Source: Phanerodontia chrysosporium (taxonomy: Eukaryota > Basidiomycota > Agaricomycetes > Polyporales > Phanerochaetaceae). Taken from it: a DNA stretch of 64,000 nucleotides. The stretch's first letter is position 1. Every line of letters begins with the position of its first letter. The notes under the pieces are model-generated. The model was not told the origin of the DNA. It saw only the letters and a list, made by a program, of their open reading frames with translations, and did not search any database. Made by a program: the position numbers and the translations under genes. Below are positions 55,350 through 64,000 of this stretch, piece by piece. Location: positions 310,001 to 374,000 of the forward strand of contig MJGA01000015.1 of assembly GCA_001910725.1 (NCBI GenBank), given 5' to 3'.

Positions 55350-58300
55350 CTATAGTGGGATGATTCGCTCCTTGTCAGTGACAACGCGGATCCAGATCTC
55401 TCCAGGCCGACTGTAAGACAGCACGTTTGTCAGTGAGGAGAACTCAGCGAACGCAACGTCCAGTACTCGCCTCTTTTCGCGCAGAATCCTGAACACGGTC
55501 CGCCGCTCGTTGACGAGCGTCTGCTCGGGCGACAGCTGGTAGCCGCGGCGGTTGGGCACGATGGGGCCCTTGAGGCGGTCGTGGAGGTCCGCGAGACCTT
55601 CGTTCGTGCCTTCCGTCTCGACGACAACGGTGCCGAACCAGTCTGGATCGACGACCCACGCGCCCGCAGGCGAAGGACCAGGGCCCGACGGATGCGGCAG
55701 CGGCAGCCGGATCGACCTACTCCCCGGTGGCGGCCGGATAACGAACGAGGAGCGGTACACCCAGCGGATGACCGTGTGTCGGCCGCCTTGTGGTCTGTGT
55801 CACGAAAAATGTCAGCGTGACCCTGGCGATGCATATGAGACTACGCACGTGTCAGTCCGCATCTTGTCCTGCAGCAGCTGGACGTTGGCTTTGACGTCTT
55901 CGGCCCACGGGGACAAGTCGATTCGCACAATGGGGTTCCCAGTGCCCATTGTACGGATGACTCGGTGGAAATACGACGGAGGAAACGCCAACGTGGGCAG
56001 GTACTTAGGTGGATCCCCAACCTTAGAGTAGGTGTAGTCGAGATCCTGAGAACAGCTATCAACACAGACGTAACCAACGATACGAACGAGGGTGTACTGA
56101 CAATCAAGTACGAGCCGTCCCAAACCAGCCGCCCAGCGTTTGCCTCATCCCCAGCAGCAATATCCCAGACGACATCGCCCGCTCTGAGGAGATGCAACAC
56201 GCCTGCACGTTTCAGCTCTACCTCGCACTCCAGCACGCTCGCATCCGAGAGCCAGTCGCCCTCGGGAGACGGCACAAAGACCTGCAGGAGCGGCGCACGG
56301 CGCAGACGGAACAGTGGCGAGTGGAACGTCTTCCGGAGCTGCGGTGCGCCCCTACTGTGCGGCGACGGGGCGCGACTGCCAGGGCGCGAGTTCAAGCTTG
56401 TCTGCGACGCCCATTTCTGTGGCGGACGCTGGGAAGCGGAGGATAGGGTGCGCATGCGGGGTGCGTTCGTCGCCGTGGGCGATGGCGGCATGGACGCGGC
56501 CAGCCGCGCGATGTGAGCCGCCTCGGCTTCGGCCTGGGCGCGAAGGCGCAGGACGACGCGGGTGAAGGCACGGCAGGCGAAGGTCAGCTGCTGCATTGTG
56601 GTGGCCTCGACAGATGCCTTGTTCCTGAGCCAGTTTTCCGCGATCGCTGCATAGCTGTGCGTTGGGATGGACACACCCCTCATGTAGTGAGTCAGGTCCT
56701 AGTAGACGTCAGCTATAGGAGGCGGCTAGAGATGGGTCGTGCTTACCTCTACAGACAAAATCAGCGGCTCCGGAGTATCCCAAGACCATCTGGAGTAGCC
56801 GACCGTCTGGAGGTACCTAGATAGCACCGGCTCGCGGCCATCTTCATACAGAGTTCTACGGATTTCCTTGCTCGCTGCAGCGAGCCTGAGCCACTCGTAG
56901 TACGATAGATGTGCCAGCAGGCCTTCGAGGAGCACGGGATCCGAGAGGTGAGCCAACAGCGGGTAGGGCTGCGGCTCGTCCGGGTTCGCGGAGCGCGGCC
57001 GTGCTGAGCGAGGTTTGTCGGCAAACACCTCCATGTCTTCGATGTGTCGTGGCGAAATACGCTTGGCCTTTCGCGGAGATGCCTCCCTCTTGGGCTCCGG
57101 TATCGGGTTGTATTCCTCAGGAGGGGTAGGCAGCTGCGGACTGTGCCGTTTCGGGTGCTGCTCCGGCCACTGCGACGAAGACATCTGGGGCGGCGGCTGG
57201 TGTCGCCCGGCTGTGGCAGCGGTTTGTCCGGCACTCCAGACCAACGGTGCGAAGCGGGGGTGTGCGAGGGTGCTGCATAGGCCTGGCTAGAACGATGGCT
57301 CGTGTGCTGCGGTATTGCGGGACGGCCGGACGGCTGATCTTCAGCATACGACCGCCGCGCCTGCTGCTCCCCGGAATCCCTAGACCCATGGGCACCAGTG
57401 TAGGATTTACCGCTGTTGAGCTTCTCCATCTGCCTCTCTGTGAGGGTCTTCACGGCATCACGCGAGCGCTTCTGCAACTTCGTGCTGTCCTGCGACGAAC
57501 CTCTACGACGGTGTTCTCGGGCTGTCTCGCTATCGACGCGACTGTCCTGTCGGTAATGGGTCTCTTGCTGCTGAGCACGAGAATCCACAGACACCGACTC
57601 CCGCTTGCTCCGGAAGTGCGACGATCCTTGTCGCTCGGCAGAAGGCGTTGATGCTTGAGCGGCGGCACGTCGCTCAAGTGGCTCGTCAACCGGCGGGACA
57701 GCTTTGCGAGATGAACGCTTTTGCAGCTTGCTGGACTGTCGTTTAGTCGGAGAAGGGTCTTTGGGCGGTTCCGGAACGGGCTCAGGCGGCGGCGTCGACG
57801 TCTGTTGCCGTTGTTCCGCCAGAAACGAGCTGAATCGCCGTGAATCCCTCGCTTGCAGCGCGGGATCCTCTATAATTTCGACAGCCTCTGGCTCGAGATC
57901 CTCAATATCGGCTCCCGATGCCATCGCTGCGAAGATGAGAGGCTTGCCGCGGATAGGCCCTGGCTGCACCGGCGGCGTGCGCCGATCTGGTGACGAGCGT
58001 TCACGACTGCTGCGATCGCCTTGCGACCGCAGTCTGTCTGGCATGCTTCGCGCTTCTGGTGACTTCGACGGCGGCGGGGGAGGAGGCTGATCCTCAGAGA
58101 GCGAGATGAAGTGTCGTGTACCAAGATGGCCGCGCTTCGTCGGTGGTGTAGGGGGACGATCATTTAAGGACTCGTCTATGGCACGTTGCCCTTCGTCTGG
58201 GGTAAAGCCACGGCCCATGTCAGGCACTTGGGGCGTCGGTGTGGGGTAGGACACCTGCGCTATAGGGCGCTCGTCAAGGTTGCCGACGGCGTTCGTCGGC

Positions 58301-59944
58301 AGAGGCGGCAGAGAATCGGAGGAGCGGTACGTCGAGGTGCGCTGAGGCTCGCTGAGGTCTTGTATGCTGGGTATATGTCGTATTGAACGAGGTGGTGACG
58401 GTGGAGGAGTGTGATTCAACCTTTCAGATGACCGAGCGTAGCTGTCTCTGGGCTGTGGAACAGGTAGCTGCGCTGGAGTGTGTTCGGGCTGCTGACAATG
58501 ACAAGTCGTCAGCAATGTACCGGAGTATCTGACCAGATGACGCACCGAAGCAAAAGTGGGCTGTGAAACCTCCTGCGGCGTTGTGTCTGGCGTAGGGAGA
58601 TATCCGCTCAGGCCGGTAGAACTTCCGTGGGTCGCATCGGACTGTGCCTGGAAGTTTCCACTGCTCATGAGCGACCGAACAAACCGCACACGCAAGAGAG
58701 CCGCAACCCCGCTGCACCGCACCGCACCTCGTGCACGAGCCGAAGCCTTCATATTGCGCACGGGGCTGGGGTGCACATCCGGCATGACGACTGCCGAGAC
58801 GTGGGCCCTGCACACGAGCCGCACAGCCTCCCGCCGACGCTCCAGGCGACCCGAGCAAAAGTAATACTCACCGGCTCGGTCTGCATGCTCGACGAAGTTG
58901 CCATGCTCGTCGTCGCGACCACGGGCAATCCGAACGCGGCAAGTGGAGAATACTTGCGTCGCGTGACACTCGGCGTGGAGAGAAGAGATGTCGCCCGCTG
59001 CGGGGGCTGTTGAGAGGTGGTAAACGTAGATGGCGCATCCTGCGCGTTCTGTTGCTCGGGCTGAGGGTATGCTGGGCGGCTTGGGGTATAGGACGCCGAG
59101 CTCGAGGGCTCAGCTGTTGGGTATCGGGTGCGAGACGCTCCGGCAGCGTTTGGGCGCGCGGGCTGCTGCGTGAGTGGACGAGATCCTGTAGCATGCGGAA
59201 CGCCTGAGTCGTGCAGCGCAAAGCCGGTCTGGTACAATCGGGCGTATTGCGTTGCTGGTGATACAGTAAGTGGAGAGGCGGAGGGCGGGACGGTGCCTTC
59301 GACGGTATGGACTCAGAAAGCGAGGACATCGACAGGGTTTCAGGATCTCCGTTCCGCACAACTAACGGCCGCGGCGGAGGAGCGTACGACTCTGACCCGG
59401 ACGAGTCTGTTCGCGGCCTTGGCACCGGGAGATACGTGCGCGACGTGCTTTGGTCCATCCCAGGCGGCTGAGCGTACAGCGTAGGGCCCCGTGGGCTCTC
59501 ATCATAGCTGGAGAAGCGGGGGAAGGCGGTACTTGCGACAGGTGCGGGCATAGGCACGGACTCCGTCTTGGGCACTGGCTGCGGAGCAATTCTGGAACTC
59601 GAACGGGTGGGCGGATTTGAGAGCACGGTCGGTTTGGACTGTACCTGGTCCTGCCTGCTCGGCATCCTGCTCAGCACCTTCTGCTGCCTCTCCTGCCCTC
59701 CCGGGCCCCGCCCTCCGGAATACGTGGATATCCGGCTGAAGCTCGTCTTCGACGAGAGCCCCGCGGGCTCCGAGACAACAGGCTGGGGTGCATCGAGACT
59801 TCGTGTGGCAGATGCGAAACGAGAGTACAAAGGAGTCTCGGGGGGAGATGCAGCAGGTGGGCGTGCAAGAGGTGCAGGCGCGGAGACAACTGGCTTTGAC
59901 TCTTGAGTCTGCGAGTTCTTCCTGCCTCGCAGAAACTTTTTCAT
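55350..59944 (-). CDS. Large protein with disordered N-terminus and F-box-like segment, unknown function
   Basis: Seven minus-strand exons: 59944-58872, 58647-58546, 58491-56747, 56698-56102, 56045-55849 and 55794-55350 (the last perhaps split by a 60-bp GC-AG intron), about 1386 residues. The first about 950 residues are low-complexity Ser/Pro/Arg/Gln. Around residue 950-990, PLLAHLSDPVLLEGLLAHLSYYEWLRLAAASKEIRR has the Leu spacing and following helices of an F-box-like hairpin. The remaining 400 residues look globular, with many beta-type strands and no known motif. Two missing bases are needed, at 59284-59290 and 57206-57210. The 224-bp intron at 58648-58871 is unusually long for this window, so two separate genes cannot be excluded. 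A substrate-adaptor role for ubiquitination is a guess. Confidence 0.65.
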
Positions 59945-60305
59945 TGGACTGACAGTTCCGTGAGACGGGCCGATGCAGCGCTAGGAAGTATTCCGTGCAG
60001 TTGGATGCGAGAGCAAGACGAAAGCGAGTACGATAGAAATACAACAAGCATAAAGAGGAGAGGATTTCGGAGAAAGACTCAGTGCAACATGAGGCGAGGC
60101 ATGAGGTCCATAAATTATGGACGTCCAGGTTCAACTCGTCCGGCGCTGAGACGACACCGACAGCGGCACTGTTCACTGACGCCAAGCTTGGGAAACACGA
60201 GGAGAGATCGATCGTTTTGGCTCATTGTGCAACTCTGCTAACATTGGACAATGGTTTATAATATCTCTTACACATGAAACAACGCGAACTGTATACGCAG
60301 CAAAG
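59945..60305. other. Intergenic region
   Basis: Promoter of the large F-box-like gene and 3' flank of the methyltransferase gene. No gene visible. Confidence 0.5.
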
Positions 60306-61433
60306 CTAGATACGACGAGCGAGCAGGAGGGCCATTGGCCATTCGACATCAATCTCGTCGGTGTCTTTTGCCGTTTCGCGACCGTCCTGTTCTGCTGTGT
60401 ACGTCCTCAAACGGTTCCAAAACCGCTTTGCAATGTCACCCTCTGGATTCTCCTTATCCGCAGGGTACCGGTTTTGATGGGTATGGAAGGAACTGAACGT
60501 GTACAAATACGATAGTAAATCGTTCCATGTCATCTTCTTGCGTAGGATAACCGGTCGAGGCGAAGGCAGATCGGGGTAATAGTCACCTGTAGCGTGTGCG
60601 TCACGAACATGACCATAATGAGGGGTACTGACGGTGGCATACCGGTGTAATAGATGCGCTCGAAGTCTTGAAATTTGCCAGGGACAACAGTCTCAGGATC
60701 AGGGATAGCGACAAGATGCTCATCAAGGATAGTGCGACCAGGACGCTCCCAATGCGGGCCAAGGGAGTTCTCTGGGTCTGTTCCTTGAGAGTACTCGTTG
60801 ATCATGCGCGCTGCAGCAGGGTAACGCGAAAGGCGGAACTCAGAGTAGCCCTAGAACTAAATAAGTCGTGACAATCCTGAACGAAGGCTGTATACTCACC
60901 CATGCAGCAATGGTGCCGTGAGTCCTTAAGACGCGTGCTGCTTCGGGCCATAACTTCTTCCAGTCAAACCAGTGGGCTGCTTGCGCTGGGTATCAAAGCG
61001 GTCGGCGAGAAGGCAGCCTAGACTAGTGACTTGCTTGCGAACCTGACACAATGAGGTCTACGCTGCCGTCTGCCAGGAAATCGAGATCCTCTGCTTTCGA
61101 ATGCTTGAATTCGATCTGCCCCGGACTATACTGTGCCTGCGAGGACTGGCGGGCCTGTTCTATCATCTTGCTGCTTGGATCAACACCAATGACCTTCTGA
61201 AATTGTGTCAGTTCCACGGTGGCCTGACCTGCTGGTGTATTGGAACGCAATCAGAGCGTAGCATAGCCGGATGGCGCACCAGTCCCGCAGCCGAGATCTA
61301 CAGCCATCGTCCACCGTGCCTTCGGTCCGCGCTCATGGTATCGAAAGACAGAGTCAAACAGTTGGCGTGGATATGTCGGACGGATCGCCGCATATCTCGC
61401 GGCATTGTACGTGGTGTTCGCGAACGTGGCCAT
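60306..61433 (-). CDS. SAM-dependent methyltransferase, trans-aconitate methyltransferase-like
   Basis: Five minus-strand exons, 61433-61280, 61228-61043, 60985-60900, 60850-60643 and 60586-60306, encode 304 residues. SAM-binding motif I is VDLGCGTGQAT, followed by GVDPSSKMIEQAR (motif II region). An acidic loop EDLDFLADGSVDLIVS follows, then QAAHWFDWKKLWPEAARVLR. The order and the AHWFDW signature match fungal Tmt1/Crg1-type small-molecule methyltransferases, which methylate carboxylates such as trans-aconitate or cantharidin-like compounds. The true substrate is not visible. There is no targeting signal. Divergent from the wax-synthase-like gene, with about 314 bp between start codons. Confidence 0.92.
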
Positions 61434-61747
61434 GGTTGAGTCAACAAGATAGAGTGCAGGAAATCACAGCAGGTTGGCGCAGCAGCACCGTGTGTCGGTT
61501 GTATGACAGTCAGTCAATAAATGGGGTAAGCACTCGTTGCTTACCGAGTAAGTAAAGCAAGGTTGTCGGCGCTTTGTGGCGCCCTGATGACGGTGATGGC
61601 CGGCAAAGTCAAGGTTTGAGCCGGAAAGGCAATTCAAGAGTTTGGCGTTGCCTGCTACGTGTCAGCCTCGCCTTCACCTGCGCGGTTTACCCACACCAAG
61701 GTTTTGTTCCTCACACCACTCCTCTGTGAGGATATTGTCCCGCAATT
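61434..61747. other. Divergent promoter region
   Basis: About 310 bp between divergent starts of the methyltransferase and MBOAT genes. No gene visible; a bidirectional promoter is possible. Confidence 0.45.
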
Positions 61748-63185
61748 ATGCCGTTGACATGGAAAGATGAGTGAGCATGCAAATCTATTCTAGTACTTAC
61801 GACTCGAGGAACTGACAACGGTCCCGGAGTCAGGTTGGTGATTGCTGGGAAACGGGCATGGATGGAATTAGTTCCGGATCCTCAGCACCGTAAACCCTTA
61901 ACATGGGGAAATGTTCCTGGAGCATTTGCATACCTCATCCCATATCTTTTCATGTGCTACCTGGCGAGAAGAAGAGATACACGGCCCATACGACTTCTGC
62001 TTCTGCCAACCGTGCTCACAATGGCCGTACGCGGCACTTACTACTATGATTGGTTTGAACCCAGATATTACTTCTTTACCTGGGTCAGAGGTATGTTCAA
62101 GGGCATTCCCACGGAGGTGTGACACTAGCTAATGCCGCTTTTAGCTCTCCTTGGCATTACTATTGCTGTCCAAAGCATAGACCTCGCCTTCTCGGAGCAG
62201 GGCAGACTGAAGGTCGGAGAAAAAGAGCTGCCTCCCCTGTACGACGACTCGAACGCGTCCAGTCAGCAAGCAGGTCAATCCAGCCTTCTCCCGCAATGGG
62301 CTGCGGAAGCTATCGACGTGGCATTTTCTCTACGAGGCCTGGGCTGGCAGTTCGGGAAAGGAGTCAAAATTCCGAAGGACAATAGGCCACAGCAACGCGA
62401 TGCCTTCCTTAAAGCTACCGCAATGACATTCCTCAAAGGTTATTTCCTGGTGGATTTAGGCATCGCTCTCATTCAACAACTTCCGGGCATTGGCTCCACC
62501 GCAGGCGGCAGCATGTTCTACACGAGCCTTCCGGCAATCCCGCGCTATATTGTATCCACCCTCATCCTGCTCTTCTCCGGCGCAACAATGACTGCGGGCT
62601 TCGAGACGCTGTACGCACTCGGAACACTGGTTGGCGTCGGACTCCTCGGGCAGGCGCCGTCCGCCTGGCCGCCGCTCACCGCGAATCCATTCACGACGGA
62701 GTCACTCAGCGACTTCTGGGCGCGTCGCTGGCACCAAACACTGCGCCGCACGTTCATCGTTGCGGGCGGCATTCCGCTCGGGTGGGTCACAGGCCGCGCG
62801 GGCGTGGTCATCGGCGCGTTTATAGCGTCGGGGCTTTTCCACGAGCTCGGCACGTACGCGCTTGGCCGCGGCATGGACCATCGTGTCACTCTCTTCTTCA
62901 CTCTTCAGGGTGTCGCCGTGCTGCTAGAGGGCCTATGGAAGCAACTCACGGGACGCGAGGTCCGTGGCTGGGCGGGCCGTATCTGGGCATACGTTGCCAT
63001 GGTCCCTCTGGGTCAGATGTGCCGTAAGTCTCCTTGCTCTGCGCTTCTACGCATGTGCTCATTGTCCTGCAGTCGATGCATGGTTCGTCCGAGGACTTGG
63101 GGGCGCGCTTTTCATCCCAAGGTTCATGAGTCCGGCCCAATTATTCATCATACCTGTGATCAAGCAACTTCTAGCACGGCGGTAG
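61748..63185 (+). CDS. Membrane-bound O-acyltransferase, wax-synthase type
   Basis: Four exons, 61748-61770, 61834-62090, 62145-63023 and 63073-63185, encode 423 residues. Several hydrophobic helices flank the MBOAT_2 signature NPFTTESLSDFWARRWHQTLRRTF, where the RWH-Q and following residues form the conserved core. A second His lies in ASGLFHELGTY, the likely catalytic His. The protein would transfer acyl chains to alcohols, giving wax or sterol-like esters or acyl modifications of secondary metabolites, in the ER membrane. Basidiomycetes carry many paralogues, often next to terpene genes. The first exon is only 23 nt, and its start ATG begins MPLTWKDE. Fungal members often end near a short basic tail (LLARR), as here. 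Confidence 0.92.
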
Positions 63186-63398
63186 CACCCTTACCTACTT
63201 CTCGCGGTATGCACGCCATGCTGTCTACCGTGGTATCTCGTTATGTACGCGTACATCAGATATACCCGGGACTATGTCATACACTGCAGTCACTACTAAT
63301 CTGAATGTGGACTGCGTACTCTGCATAGTAAGAGCGGATAATTAGCAAGGCAACATTGTCTCATGCCAGGCCCACGTCTTGTCGTAGCTGCAAGCCAA

Positions 63399-63970
63399 TT
63401 ACGGCACATAGGAACGATCAATGCCTTTGCTGCACATAAAGCACGTGAGCGCGTGAAGACTGGGCAGCGTGTACGGAAGAAATACCCTTTGTAGGACGAC
63501 GGCGACTCCATGCTCTCGCTAACTTCCGTGTCTACTCTGATAGAAAGCGTCTGATTGTGCGGAACGTCAGCAAGCTGCTCTCTGCGGGTTTGAAGCATGC
63601 GGTGACCGGTACAAACCTTATCATAGGAGAGCACCGAGCGTGGCTCGTGCGACGCCACGGCACTTTGGGCTACGGGTCCCGTCCGGCTGTTCGAGAGGTG
63701 CGAGAGGTGAATGGAGACGATTTCGTCCGAGCGCCCCCGGATCTTCTCGCGGGCATTGAGCCTGTGGGAAAACGTGTGAGCCGCAGACGATGCACTACGG
63801 CAGGGGGGTATACGTACATCGCTAGGTACGCATTCACATACACTGTACGTCCGACGAAGGTCAGGCACTGATGTTAGAGTGGATATTGGTAGCCACATGG
63901 CCAGGAACGTACGCTTGCTCAGCTGGAAGTAGACGGCCACATAGATGAAGTTGTCCGACTGGACAGCGAA
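63399..63970 (-). CDS. C-terminal exons of an unidentified gene (5' part outside window)
   Basis: Five minus-strand exons, 63970-63913, 63867-63849, 63761-63617, 63550-63486 and 63429-63399, connect in one frame. They encode the last about 105 residues, ending KGKGIDRSYVP. The upstream boundary at 63970 is preceded by a CTAG acceptor, so more exons lie beyond the right edge. The sequence is mixed amphipathic, with a charged helix (RRTLNAREKIRGRSDEIVSIHL) and a Ser-rich tail, and has no motif I recognise. Exon 2 is only 19 nt; its GTACAG donor was chosen because a stronger one 7 bases further leads to a frame with a stop. The gene's reality rests on five consistent splice phases. Confidence 0.55.
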
Positions 63971-64000
63971 CTAGATGGAAGGTGAGTGAAAGACCCTGGC

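Overview
This window is nuclear DNA from a filamentous basidiomycete, most likely a wood-inhabiting Agaricomycete of the Polyporales type. The basis is its GC-rich coding sequence, very intron-dense genes (introns mostly 45-70 bp, GT-AG), secreted plant-cell-wall hydrolases with a fungal cellulose-binding module, a MATE transporter, a WASP homologue and GNA1. I can build 24 complete or near-complete protein genes, one short secreted-peptide candidate, two genes cut by the window edges, and one DNA transposon. No rRNA, tRNA or CRISPR array was found. All exon boundaries were read by eye from splice signals, reading frame and family conservation. There is no transcript evidence.

Layout. 0-2 kb: end of a coiled-coil gene and an SDR oxidoreductase. 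3.6-5.4 kb: GH10 xylanase with CBM1. 6.3 kb: candidate 45-aa secreted peptide. 7.2-14.3 kb: catalytic subunit of DNA polymerase epsilon. 14.5-16.4 kb: Rieske-DUF455 fusion protein. 17.2-18.2 kb: GH12 endoglucanase. 18.2-20.3 kb: MATE transporter. 20.8-22.3 kb: secreted arginase/agmatinase-family enzyme. 23.1-23.8 kb: glucosamine-6-phosphate N-acetyltransferase. 24.7-29.0 kb: three four-helix membrane proteins in a row. 30.4-31.3 kb: proteasome beta3. 31.69-34.32 kb: a 2.6-kb element with long, nearly identical terminal inverted repeats and a perfect 8-bp target duplication. 34.4-35.9 kb: two small hydrophilic proteins. 36.6-37.8 kb: transaldolase. 40.7-41.5 kb: GST-like protein. 41.8-43.3 kb: phosphomannose isomerase. 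43.8-47.4 kb: PPP1R37-like leucine-rich-repeat protein. 48-49.1 kb: Dot5/PrxQ-type peroxiredoxin. 49.6-51.1 kb: WASP/Las17. 51.5-52.3 kb: calmodulin. 52.7-53.3 kb: secreted guanyl-specific RNase (N1/T1 family). 55.3-59.9 kb: large protein with an F-box-like segment. 60.3-61.4 kb: SAM methyltransferase. 61.7-63.2 kb: wax-synthase-type MBOAT. 63.4 kb to the edge: C-terminal exons of an unidentified gene.

How the genes relate. Most are housekeeping genes with no operon-like logic. Three themes recur: secreted degradative enzymes (GH10, GH12, RNase, ureohydrolase), sugar and cell-wall precursor metabolism (GNA1, PMI, transaldolase), and actin/calcium signalling (WASP and calmodulin side by side).

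The strongest cross-window observation is technical but important. Ten conserved genes, including DNA polymerase epsilon, transaldolase, PMI and WASP, read correctly only if exactly one base is missing from the given sequence, usually in a short G/C run; the large F-box-like gene needs two such sites. This gives eleven sites, all deletions and never insertions. Uncorrected homopolymer errors are the likeliest cause. The clearest biological discovery is the young terminal-inverted-repeat transposon.
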